NCBI RefSeq assembly: GCF_003369915.1
Contig: NC_046676.1
Location: 10,398,001 to 10,462,000, forward strand
Source: Drosophila miranda
Taxonomy: Eukaryota; Arthropoda; Insecta; Diptera; Drosophilidae
DNA length: 64,000 nt
Reading direction: 5' to 3'
Part shown: positions 11,331 through 24,700 of the stretch, piece by piece
Layout: every line of letters starts with the position of its first letter
Position numbering within the stretch: the stretch's first letter is position 1
Notes under the pieces: generated by a model
What the model was told of the DNA's origin: nothing
Database searches by the model: none
The model's input: the letters and a program-made list of their open reading frames with translations, nothing else
Made by a program: the position numbers and the translations under genes

Positions 11331-12120
11331 ATTGCATTTTTCGTAAAAAAAGGTTTTAGCGAAAAAACAAATGAAACGTAATAAAACGTAAGAGAAAAAT
11401 CGTTCCAATTGCTCAATTTCTTTATTCCGTTGAATAATGCTGCCTAACTAAAACCTTTAGTTCTGCCCACATAATTTTAGGCTATTGATGAATAAATTTT
11501 CTTCAAGATTGGCTAGTTTTTATTCCTTGTTTTTTTTTGTATTTTGGCTAAAACAAGGCTTAAACAAAAAAGTTCAACAAAAAAACTGTCGCAATGTTGC
11601 TGGTATTTGAAGACATGATGCGTGTATAGCCCTTTGTACACCCTATTTCGTTAATTTTATATGAAGATCAAACGTAATTTATTAAGACTTTTTCTCAAAT
11701 TGATATTCTTTAGACATATTCAAGTACATTATTAGTATCTTGTATATATTTATCTCGATCCTGATACCTACGGAGACTGGGATGACAAACATTTTCTCAC
11801 CTCAATCATATCCTTTTCCCTAGGGTATGAGAATTAGTGTTGCCGGTAATCATTGTTACGATTAATTCCTGGTTATTCTTTCTTCCGTCGAATATTCCCA
11901 GCTATATGGATCTCTCAGTTTTGCCCAGATAATTTTATACGATTGATGAATCAATTTTCTACTTGATTGGTTAAATTTAAATAATTGCTTTTATTGGATT
12001 TCTATATAACGTTGAAAATGAGATTTAATAGATTAATGAAATTAGCAAAATATACCATTATATACCGATATACCGTAAATACACCGTCGGTTTTATCGAG
12101 GCACAGGGCTGCTTGCAAAA
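11331..12120. repeat. Diverged extra copies of the promoter-associated repeat
   Basis: Segments near 11240-11340, 11425-11530 and 11880-12010 share blocks such as GAATAATGCTGCCTAACTA, ATTGATGAATCAATTTTCTA and GCTTTTATTG. The last block runs into another GGTATATTT-type array (12045-12095, minus strand), a DRE-like site and CAGCCCTG (Ohler motif 7 consensus) near 12110. I see no coding sequence. Confidence 0.55.
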
Positions 12121-12340
12121 AGTTCGGTATTTTTGCGTAATAAGTGAAACTTATCGGCGCTTTTTTTTGAAAACATCAATATTATAGCTAAATGGGATTG
12201 TTTAATGTTTAACCACTAACCTTTAGTATATATGTAGATGTGTCAGTTCATATACCAAACATGTCGCAATCTAACTTAACGCTGGACTGACTGCCTTATG
12301 ATGACGCGGAGGTAGATGAACGCCAGAGCCGAAGAGCCTG

Positions 12341-12361
12341 GGATCTAATTCAGAAAGCAAA
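12341..12361. repeat. 20-bp inverted match to tra2 upstream region
   Basis: CTGGGATCTAATTCAGAAAG here matches the reverse complement of 30783-30802. It lies collinear with the larger inverted-repeat blocks to its right. Confidence 0.5.
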
Positions 12362-12435
12362 TCAATATGGTTAGAGGTTCGACAGCACCACTAACCATAC
12401 AGTATACTGAATTTGAATTCTCCAAAATCTTCAAT

Positions 12436-13520
12436 ATTTATACCCGATACTCAAAATGAGTATTGATTTGTGGTGAAAGTGGATGTGTGTAACGTCCAGA
12501 AGGAATCGTTTCCGACCCCATAAAGTATATTCTTGATCAGCATCAATAGCCGAGTCGATTGAGCCCTGTCTGTCTGTCTGTCCGTCTGTCCGTCTGTCCG
12601 TCCGTCCGTCTGTCCGTCCCCTTCACCGCCTAGTGCTCAAAGACTATAAGAGCTAGAGCAACGATGTTTTGGATCCAGACTTCTGTGATATGTCACTGCT
12701 ACAAAAATATTTCAAAGCTTCGCCCCGCCCAATTCCGCCCCCACAAAGGACGAAAATCTGTGGCATCCACATTTTTAAAGATACGATAAAACCAAAAACG
12801 CAGAATCGTAGAGGATGACTATATGTTCTAGAGTGTAAAATCTCAACCAGATCGTATAATTATTATAGCCAAAATCAAGAAAACAATTTCATTATTTCTC
12901 GCTCTGTCTCTCTCTAACTCACAGGTTTCATGGTCGGTTTTGCCAATTGCAAAATATGAGTTCAAGGATCTCAGAGCCTATAAGAGCCAGAGCAACCAAA
13001 TTTGGTATCCACACTCCTGTGATATCGGACCTTGACCGTTTCGTGTCCAAATTTCGCCACACCCCCTTCCGCCCCCGCAAAGGACGAAAATCTGGGGCAT
13101 CCACAAATCTCAGAGACTATTAAGGCTAGAGTAACCAAATTTAGTATCCGCACTTCTGTTAGATCTCACTATAAAACGTATATCTCAGAATTTCGCCCCA
13201 CCCCTTCCGCCCCTACAAAGGACGAAAATCTGTTGCATCCACAATATTGCAGAATCATAGATAACCACCATATCTATCAGATTGCTGAATCTGGATCAGA
13301 TCAGATAATTTTTATAGCCAAAAGGAACAAATCAATTTGCAGTGGCTACGCAGCGCCCGACGTCACGCTCAGACTGATTTTCTGTCTCTCTCGCACGCAC
13401 TCTTTGTCGTGTCGTTTAATATTAGCAGCGTCTGCCGGAGGAGAGCCATATTGACTTAGTATCGGGTATAACTGTAGAGTTGCGGTGTCCGCAGCAACTC
13501 ACAACGTTCCCCCTCGTTTC
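12436..13520 (+). mobile_element. DINE-1/INE-1-like Helentron, non-autonomous
   Basis: About 1.1 kb. The 12-bp subterminal inverted repeats are TATACCCGATAC at 12439-12450 and GTATCGGGTATA at 13459-13470. A (CTGTCTGTC)n-like microsatellite sits near 12570-12618, and a short stem-loop with arms GTTGC/GCAAC (13479-13498) sits near the 3' end. This is the known anatomy of Drosophila DINE-1 (mini-me, ISY-like) elements. Internal open frames, such as 13032-13454, are not genes. It has no recognisable transposase, so it would depend on an autonomous partner. Confidence 0.85.
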
Positions 13521-13569
13521 TACATAAAATAGTAAGTATTTCCCAAATATTAAAACCATACCATACCAT

Positions 13570-13660
13570 TGATATTGTACATTGATGAACTCTAGCGGTC
13601 TTAAAACCTTAGTAGCTTTAGCTATAGAGTTATATTTATGATACAACTTTGGATTGAACC
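13570..13660. repeat. Inverted copy of ZCCHC4 upstream sequence
   Basis: It matches the reverse complement of 30657-30751 at roughly 85-90% by eye. It is separated by only about 10 bp from the next block (13671-14342), whereas on the right the two blocks are separated by the body of ZCCHC4. Confidence 0.8.
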
Positions 13661-13670
13661 AAACTGCCAA

Positions 13671-14727
<1,057 letters not shown>

Positions 14728-15384
14728 TCTTTATAATTGTTAACTTTTGATTGAACAGCAAACCAAAAACGATTGCTGACCTGGAAAATATGAGTAAAGA
14801 GGCGAAGTGATATTTGACGTGCTCGCCTCGGCTTCGTGTTCGTATGACTTTCTTCGTTTCTTTCATTCCACGTCACTGGCAGGGCTGCAAAATTATCGGT
14901 ACTAACGATGTTTTCGTCCGGTACAGTTGTGGGACTCCTGAAAGAGAATTACAGTTGCTTTTGTCTGTCATAATTTCCTGCAACAAACTTGTGTGATTAT
15001 TTATTTGAGGCAGATATAAATAGTATAGTATTATGCGAATGCCGAATCCCCTTATCAAAACACCCTCCGCACCGAAATATCAGTCCCATCTATGGTTGTC
15101 GGTCATATCGTTCATTTTATTTTGTTGAATACACACTATTTTCGTGATGTCAAATATAAATCATGCACTAAGAATATTTATAAAAATTCCTCACATTGCT
15201 TTTCTGTGGAGGATTTGTGATGTTTTATTATATTCGTTTCGCCAACAATGTACTATATATATCGAATACGATTGCACCCCTGGTACAGCCTTTACAATGG
15301 TATATTTTGTCAATTTTATCAATCTATTAAATTTCATTTTCAACGTTATATAGATAGTAGATTCATTAATCCAATAAAATGATG
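14728..15384. other. Intergenic between Sec61beta and Su(var)2-HP2
   Basis: Divergent promoter region. Near 14876-14900 the sequence GGCAGGGCTGC with an adjacent ATCGGTA resembles Ohler motif 7 and a DRE, oriented toward Sec61beta. No exon recognised. Confidence 0.5.
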
Positions 15385-15575
15385 ATGGCATGGCCAAATG
15401 TTCTATATAGCTAGTAATATTTGTCGGAAGATCAAAAACGAGGAATATGAAAAATATAACTTGAATTTGTCAGTATATTTACGGTATATTTTGAAAATGA
15501 GGCGGTATGTTTTGGTATATTTCTGAGGGTCGGACGGAATATTAATCGATAAGTCCGGCGTCACACTGTCGGCTT
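15385..15575 (+). promoter_or_regulatory. Promoter module of Su(var)2-HP2
   Basis: Contains ACGAGGAATATG, three GGTATATTT-type units (15475-15522), a DRE-like AATCGATAAG at 15544-15553 and a near-consensus Motif 1 (CGTCACACTG). It is homologous along its length to the modules at 11100-11330 (inverted) and 30930-31115. Confidence 0.65.
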
Positions 15576-15752
15576 GGCTTTTTTTTTGCGTAAAAAATAA
15601 TTTACTGCGCGTGCCGATTTTACAGTGAATAATGTTAACCTGATACAACCCCAACTAAGTTGTTCGCATAATTTTTTGAAGTAATGCAATAAATTGGTTA
15701 AACTTATAGCACATCCGCGAGGCAGCGACGCGCACGATACTAAAACTGTAAC

Positions 15753-18700
15753 ATGGAGGATGTAGAATATCTTGATGAGTATAAAGATTTGGTGTTGCCA
15801 GGTGCGTCCCCCAGTCCGTCCGAATACTTTTTGCAATATTCCTTTTGTGGCAAATGAACTATTGAACTATTCCGTACTTTTAGGAATTAAAACTGGCGAT
15901 GGGCGCACGCCAGTTGCTCCCCGGCGTCGCCAAATTTCGTCAGACTCGAGCAACTCGTCCTCGATTGATGCAGATATATTTCAGAAGCTATTCCATGAGA
16001 AATTTATTGACGACGAACAGCTCAACGAGGGCAGTTCAAAATCAAGGGAGAAGCACCGTCCTCGAATTCCCTCCTCCAGCGACGACGGTTCCAACGACGC
16101 CTTCGATGCTCTGTTTCATAGGAAACTTAGCAAGCCAAAATCCAACAAAAGGCGGGAGCGTTTCGCGTCCTTTGATTCTGTAGACGAATTGGGTAAGTCA
16201 ACCCTAAACGAATTGATTTTAGATCCATAATAAAAATAAGGTTCATTTCTTTCTTAGGCCAAGCCCTTATGCGTCCAACACAAAGGTCAACTGTACCAAA
16301 GCCAAGTACATCTCGTGGCGCAGGGAGGAAATCCGAGACGGAGGGATTGCACAGAGGCAGTGGCAGTCAAAGCAACAGCAGTGGGTTTGGGAAGTCCAAC
16401 AAGTCCCTTCCAAAGCACCGTTCCTCGGGCAAAATCGGAGTTCGTGGGCTTCAATCAAAGAATGCGACCAAAGGCTCTAGCACTGCTAGCAGCAGCCATT
16501 CTGTGTCTAAGAATAGCAAGACTGTAACCTTACATAAGCCAGACCTTAGGCTACCAAAGAACGAGCCCAAGACAGATCCCTTGAGTAAGATCCAGCTATC
16601 CATTTGGGTAAAAAGATGAAACGAACTAATACTAACTATGAACTATCTAATCGCTACAGATTTGGGGGAACTCTATGGGGACTCGGACAGCGATTCTTCG
16701 TACGAGTTCGAATCGGATTTCTTCGACGATCCAGACACGGATGATGAGGAACCGGTCATTGACTTATCGACGGATACCAGCAGGACCACTTCGGTGGCGG
16801 GTAAGTCAACGTTATTGACTAGTTGATACTGCCAACCCTCTGATAATATTTATAACGTATAAAAACACAAAAACCGCGTAGAAACTGTGACGCCTGTTGT
16901 TTCCGATGACGAGGGCGAAGGCCAGGAGCAGCAGGAGCTGCAGCGGCAACAACGGAAAATGAGCGGTGATAGTGAACTCCTGCAAAAGTATTTGAGTAAT
17001 CTAAGTTGTGCCGAGTCGCCTCCGATCTATAAAAAACAGAGTAGTGCTAAAAAATCGCGTTCCAGTGAAAAGAAATTACCTTCCTCCGAACAGGTTATGC
17101 ATTCTAAAGAGCAACCAGCGGGTAAGTGTGTCCATGCGTCCATTGGGGTGTCCAGTCTGCCAGTTTACCCTACTGTACATATCCCCCCACTCCCCACCAA
17201 GCATATCTCTTACATTTATAACTTTTTCTGCTTCTGTTTCGCAGCTAGTCCCACAGTGGAGCAGAAGCAGAAGGCAGAGAAAGCAGAGCCGGAGCAGGTG
17301 CCACCAGTGGAAGCCGGTTGCAGCTCTTTAGCGGAAAATCCAGTGCCGATCATTAGCAGCATTAATAGTAATCCCTACGAAGTGGATCAAAGCATCACTC
17401 TCGAATCCCTTGAGCGCATGACCCTCGACTTGGCCGAGCAAATCAATGAAATTGATGTGGAGCGCTCGTTTGAATTTGAAAGGCGTTCCGCTTCAAAGCC
17501 ACGCAGCAGATCTCGATCTAAGATCTCGGCAGATCCGGGCAGATCGACTTCAGTCTTGGGCAATAGCCATATGCGCAAGTTAACCTATTCCAATGAACAG
17601 CTCGACAGCTGTGGCTCATCGAAGACCACGCTGAGGAGGGCCAAGAGTGATTCAGCATTTTCAAAGCGGGGACGCGGCCGGAGTCGAAAGCATAAGAAAA
17701 ACCGGGCAGCCACGACGGAGGAAAAAGTGGTCAAGCCAAGTGAAACTGTGGGCGAGGGGCAGGAAGTCCCAGTAAAGAGGAAACGCGGCAGACCCCGCAA
17801 GATAAGGCCACCGACAGAAGCGGAAACCGCTCTGTTGGCCGTAAATGCTAAAGCCCCAACAGAGACAACAAAAAAGGATGCAACTGAGGATGCAGTTCCA
17901 GGATCCAGTGGCGCACAGGTGGAAAAAGTGGAAGAAAAGGATACGGATAAGGCGGAACAGATCAAAAAGCCAGAAGCGGGAAGTACGCGGGAACTAAACA
18001 CAGAACTAGATAGAGCCAAAGATGTTACCGAAATGACAGCATCCTCACAGGACGAAATTAGCACAACATCATATCAATCTCATCAAATATCAGAACCATT
18101 ATCAGATCTCAAAACAACAGACCCAGAAGCGAATCTCCAAGTGGAAAAGCCCACTAGATCGGACACGTCCACTGAATCGTTCAATACGGCTCATGGCGGG
18201 TCCTCCATTCCTCAAAGTCCCGTGCAACCAAGCATCGGAGCTGAAGGTGAAACACTAACCGAACCGAACCGAGGAGACTTTGTGTGCCAGGGTCTGGACG
18301 GGAACAGTAACGTGGACGAGCGAATGGTCTCTAAAATTGAATTAGCCATTGAGTCAAAGACAATTCAATTGGCTGCCGAAACGCAAGAGCCAATGGCGGA
18401 GCATACCGTAACAGACCCAATGGAAAAGCCAGAAGTCGGTGCAGATTTAGAATCATCCGAAAAGGATGTTGGTGTTGCAACGGTTCTACCGGCATCTGTC
18501 GATCAATTGACGGCGGATCTCTCTGTCCAAGAGGATGATTTCAAATTGGAACTACCCAAAGCTGTGGATCAATTGCTCACAGAACCCTCCGAGGCGATGG
18601 AACAACTTGAAACTGTTCTCCCCGAAGCGGTCAACAGCATTCGAAAAGCCCAATTCAGGGAGGAACTTGTATTGACAGAGCAGACTGATTCTCAGCTAGC

Positions 18701-21700
18701 TGAAGATATTAAATTGGCCGAGGAGATTCTAGCCGCCGAATGCGAAGGCATTCAAATAAGCGATACGGCTCTGGCGCTTCCAGGCGAAATTCCTGTGATT
18801 GAAATTATTAAGGAGCTTGAGCAGCAGACAATAGCAGATGCTTTAAGCCCACCAGAGGCTACCGAAGAAATAGCTCTTGTTTCTGCCAAATGTCCTGCAG
18901 ATAAGACTGTAGTAGAAGCATTGCCAGCATTGCAGGAGTCGTCAGGTAAAGAACCATTAGCCGAGTCAATTAGCAGCGAAATTGGTGACGAAATTCCCAC
19001 CAGCTCCTCCGAAAACACAGCAAAGAAAGAAATCAATCGCAATCCTTCATCACTCGTTGCTATGCCCAAGGCAAACGTTGGTTTGCCTCCTTTAGCTTCC
19101 CGAATGGCTAATCGTTCGGCTATAACCATTTCCAGCCACCCCAAAAAGTCGACACCAGTCAAGCGCGCACCGAAAGGCGAAAGAAATACAATCTTGAACG
19201 AGCCATCAATAAGGAGCAGCCCGAGATTGGGCAGATCGCCAGCGGGAAGCAAATCATCGCAAGAGCCGCAGTCGGCCGATGAGACCATTGACAATTACAG
19301 ATTTGGAAGAGAGCAGGCCAGGTCCAGTGGGACTGAGACGGATCACGGTGAGAAATATGCCATCCAGAGAAAGTCCCGAAGCACACAAAAGAAGGAAAAG
19401 AAGAGGAAAAGGACAGAAAAAGACAAACCAGAAGATGAGAGCCAGGATGAGACCGCAACAGACATGGTTGAGACTGAAACTGAGAATGAATCACCAGCAC
19501 CGTCAGCAGCACCACCACCAGATGAGGCTGGGGATCTGGCTAAGGGAACCAAGAGTGGGTTAAGAGACGTAGCAGCTGGCTGTTCAACCGGAGGAACAGG
19601 AGGAGGAGCACACAGCTCAGCCAAATCGAGTCTAGCTTCCAAAGCGACCATAGACACGGTTAAACGATTTGACAGAAGGGAGTCCCCCAAAGCAGATTCA
19701 TCAAAGACAAGGGCACAATCGAAGGAAACCCCACAGTCGTCACTAAGCAAAGACATTTCTTCGGTACATCCTAAAGTTGAGGCGCCAGTTGTGCAATCTT
19801 TGGTGGAACGAGTTTCCAGGTGTGAAGAGGTCAAGGAGAAGAGCAACAGTACCCCAACGGATTTCAAAGAGACACCCAACACAGATCCTGTTGAATCAAA
19901 GCTGGAACCACCCAAGGAAGACATTAATAAGCCAGCCGAACGTGATAAGGAAGCAAAAATAGATCCTGAAAAGATGCAAGTGGATCCAGCTCATGATACA
20001 GTCGAGCTGAAGCAGGCGGAGCCGCCAGAAAAAAGAAAAAGAGGAAGACCCAAGAAGAAAGTAAAATCTTATTCACGTAATGTTTATTCAAAGGATTTGG
20101 ACAAAGATAAACCCAAACCTGGTATATCACTGGATTCAGCGAATGCTCAACAAGATAGAGCCGAACCTAATGTTTCACAGGGGGAAACTACATCCATGAG
20201 CAGACAAAACAAACAAGAAAACAAGTCCCCAGCGGAGGAGGACCTTACGGAACCAGGTAATAAACCAGCGTCTTCCACAGAACCGAAGCCAGTGGAAATG
20301 ACAGGACCAAAAAAAGTTGAAACGATAGATAAAGCTTCTACCGAAAAGCCAGAGCCTGTAGCGCTTGCAACGGCACATAAATCGTCAAGAAATGAAAAGG
20401 TAAAGGGCAGAAAAACAATCAAAACTACTGTGGAACCCTCTACTGATGGCAAAGAATCGGAACAAACGATTGAAAATACTAAACTGGTACGAGATAAAAA
20501 CCCAGAATATCCATCCACTTCCATACCGGCAACAGTTCAAGGGAGATTATCAAAAAAGGAGAAAATAAAGAGCAGAAAGGCCATTCACACGACTTCTGTT
20601 GAGTCCTGCAACATTAAACCAGAAGCAGAAGCAGAACCAGAACCCGAACCAGTGCAGCAGGTAGTTGATCCCAAAGTCGATTCCATCGAAACACTGAATG
20701 CTGAAAAAGATGATCCATCGAAGGAGGAAAATTTGAGAAGCATTCAACTGAAAGTGGATCTTTCCTCTGCCGCAATACCAGACCCAGCGGCTCAAGCTGC
20801 AGATGGGCCTTATACTGCCATCAAAGAAACGGAACCAGTGCAGGAGACGCCAGAACGCTCAATTTCTAGTAAATCATTGCCAATTAGCAGGAAAACCAGA
20901 CCTGAACTCAACAATGAAGAATCTGCAACGAATCGCGAATCTTCACAACCGGAAACATCGGAAGCCACAGTAGAACCAAAACTCGATTCCAGTCAGGCTC
21001 AAATATTGAAAGAAGACAAATCAAGGAACAAGCAAGACAAAGAAAGTGTCAAAATTGAGCCGAAAGACGCGCCAGACACAACAGAGCCAGGAAAGACAGA
21101 AACAAAAGGTGAAGAGCTGCAGCGAACCACAACTGAGGAGCCAAGGCCGGCTCCTGAGATGATTGATTCAAAAGGGCCAAGAATGCAAAAGCCGAAATCC
21201 ACTAAATCGTCGGAAGCAACCGAATTGGAAGGTCCGCCATCGACAACACCAACTCTTCCACCAAAATCCATAGAACATTCGAATCTATGTCGAGCAGCAA
21301 CTGAAGCGGTCACCGTTATGGAGAGTAAGCAAACTTCTGAAAGTAATCCTAGTTCAGAGAAAAGCAAGGAACCGCAGCCAGAAACACAGCCAAAAACAGA
21401 GGATAAGAGATGTTCCAGTAAAAAGAGGGGGGACAGTTCCAATCAGCAAAAAAATACCAAGATCACACCGGATGTGTCATCCGAACACAATGCATCGGAA
21501 GACACCACACCTAAGCCAAGTGCTCCAATCACACCAAGCACAGCGCCTTGTCGCCAGCTTCGCGTCCTAATGCGGAGAACACCCAGCTCCAAATCTTCTG
21601 TTGTCAAAGGAACTTCTGTCAAGAGTTTCAGGGATAGGCTTTACGGCCCGACAGAGGCGTCAAGCTCCGCAAAGAGAGAAGAGGACAAGGCAAAGTCTGA

Positions 21701-24700
21701 ACCAGAGGCTGAAGACAAGCCAGAATGTGGTGAACTTTTAAAGCCAGCTTCGCCTGAACAGCCAATTTTGGATACAGAAGATGGCAGTGCATGTGCGGAC
21801 CAGCTAAGGGATAAGTATGAAGGAGCACATCAGGAGGAAGCACGTGTAGAAGGAGAGCTTTCTGCTGAAGCTAAGGTGACGGAAGAATCTAAGGACGAAG
21901 CCCACACGGAAGAGACTACTTCAGCAGCTCAGTCCACATCTGTATCTGTAGGGGACACCGCTAAGGAGGAATCTCCACTAAGCGAGGAAACGGCAGAGCA
22001 ACCTACACCTTTGAAGGCTCCCTCTGTGGAACCGGACAAGGAGGACGATAATAGCCAAAGCATTCTAAAGATCGACGAAAACAATGGGGGATCGGTTAAT
22101 CCCACAGCCGACGCCCCTGAGGCGGACGTTGAGGAGTCCAATGCCAACAGCCAAGTCATAACAGAAACAACAGGTGCCACCGTCGCCCCGGAATCGAGCA
22201 AATCAAACATGCCACCCGTGCGCGCCTTGCGTAAACGGGAAGTGGAGACCCCACAGCCAGATGGTTAATAGCTTCCCAAATATTCGCACTGTTAAAAAAA
22301 AAATGTCTAATATTACATTTTATTCTCTTCCCCTCTGATCGTTTCTTTCCATTTAGAATCTGCCCGTCGGAAGCAACAGCAGCAGCGAGAGCTGGAGAAA
22401 ACAGGAAAGGACAAACAGGGCCAGAAAAAACTAGGTGAGTTGGTAGTCGCCTCCTTTTCTTCATACCTTCACCTCTAATCTGATCTCATTTTCAACCTCT
22501 CCGAATGACAGTGCGTCGCCGCAATCAGCTGGAGGCGGAAGAGCGGCCACCCCAGAAGCGTCTAAAGCCAGAGGACGAAGCCACAGCATCTGCACCTGCC
22601 TCTGCAAACCCCAAGGCTAAATTCATATCCCTTATAGGCAAGGACACAATTATTTCAACCACAACCGACCTACGAAAGGAGGAGGCAAAGTCCTCAGGAG
22701 CTGCACGTAAATCGAATGCAAAGAGCCCCAAGGGCGCCGATATGACCAAGCACATCATCATATCGACAGTACCCAAGAAAACCCCGGATGCCGCTGCAGA
22801 GAGTCCGCCGGCGCCGTCCAAGAAGCCTCTGGTGCAGAGTGTGGTCAACTCGTTTGTGGATACCCGCAAGACTACACAAAGGGATAGTACAGGCAAGAAG
22901 TTCTTGCCGAGATCTAACACAGCGGCAGCAAATGATGAGGACCCCGAACGGAATATCCCCAGCTCCACTTTGCTGACCAGGAAGGGTGTTGTGCCAGCAA
23001 GCGATTTGCCAAGCAAGAAAACAGCAGAATATCCCAAAGGAGAAACACCTGCAGCAGCACTGCGGAAGGTGAACATCATCTCCGTTTCAGTGATGCCGAG
23101 CAAAGAAGATGAATGTGCGGCTGTTGCAGTGGGGAAAAAGGGACCCACCAGCGCACCCGCAACAGCAGCTCAAGTTACGAAGGCGCTGATGGATGCCGAG
23201 AAGAACATCGTCTCAGCAAGAAGGCAAGTGGAGATCAAGAAGAAGCCGGAGAATAAGAAGATCGTGAAAATAAATGCGCCAGACAAGACTAAGAACACGG
23301 AGCAAGCTAGGAAGGAGGATCGCCGGCTGGAGATGTCCGCACAACAATCGAAAAAATCATATACTCATACGGAGCCAACCACGAAATCCTTGCCGCATCC
23401 GCAACTGCTAAGCAACCCCGAGCCTCGGAAGTCGGAAGATGCTGCCAGAAAGCAAACTGATGAGATGGCTAAACCCGCAATGCTGTCAACAGTTCGACCA
23501 GTAACCGATGCCGCGTCTCGATTGACACAACCCGAGCAGCAATGGTCCGATCTGGATGTGTTTCGAAAGAGCATTGCGATCCGAAAACCAAAGGTGGAAA
23601 CTAGTCGCGCCTCAAGGGAATCCTCTCACGAACGCGCCGGGCGAATAACCCGCCTGGAAAAAGGCAATTCCTTACCGACATCCCGTCCAATGGCTGTCTC
23701 AATATCCTCACACATGACGCGCGCCGCCAGTAACAATCGATCCCTGGCTTCAACGCCAATTCCTATGGCTACAACGCCAACTCCTATCGTGCGGCGGACT
23801 GCTCCGAAAAAGCCTGAACTGGAAGCAGCCTCCTCATCGCCAGTCGAGCCACTAGCTCCGCCTAAGAAGGTTAAACGTCCGGCGCGACTGCGGTTTGGTT
23901 CGCGACGCAGACGGTCGGCCAAAAAACGAAAAGCTACCGAAGAAGCAGAGGCAGAAACAGAAGTCGGCAATCAAAAGAGATCAAGAGGAGAGCAAGAGCA
24001 GGAGCAGGAGCCAGAAGCACGTCCAGCTCCGTCCCTTGCCTTCCCAGTGATGATAACCGCTGCCAGCAGCTCCACCTCTTCGCCGCTGCCGTATTCGGTT
24101 ACAGCCCCAGTTGCAGTTGCAGTGTCTTCCAAATCACAGCCCATTAGAAAACATAAGCTGCGAAAATGTGTGGTCAAAATCAACCCGGAAGTGGTCAACA
24201 AGTGGATGGCAGCGAACGTACGAAAGCAGCCAGCAGTCGCACTACAGCAACCACGATCAGAACCACCAGAAGAGCCGGCTCCAGAGCCACAAATTGAAGA
24301 ACCAGCAGCAGAGCCAGCAAGGGTTCAAGTGCCAGAGCCAGCTCCAGCTCCAGCCCCAGCCCCATCTCCAGCTCCAGAGAAGGCGCCGCAGACAGCACGA
24401 GCACCAGTCGCCCCAGTTGACAAGTCAGATTCGGTATCGGTGTCGGCATTGGCACAACCAGCACAGAAAAAAACCCATGGTGTTCTGGCGATGAAACTTC
24501 CGATTCCCATACCCGTTATGGAAATAAAAACGGAAATAGAGGAAATGCCGCCCAAAGTGCCAATGGAAGAAGATACATTGGGAGCCTTGCCCGTACCCAT
24601 AGCCATATCCACACCTATAGCCACACCCATAACCATACCCACGGCTCCGGAAGCTCCTGAAGAGGCGACGCCACCTCAGGAGGTGGTTTCACTTCCACCC

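Noticed and set aside
12255-12275. CATGTCGCAA also found near 30769
   Set aside because: It is in the same orientation at both sites, unlike the inverted blocks around it, so it does not belong to the same duplication and may be chance.
13032-13454. 140-codon plus-strand frame
   Set aside because: Lies inside the DINE-1-like element; repeated PTPSAPTKDE-like words come from its internal repeats, not a gene.
13640-13662. GGTTCAATCC resembling a tRNA B box (minus strand)
   Set aside because: No A box, cloverleaf or terminator around it.
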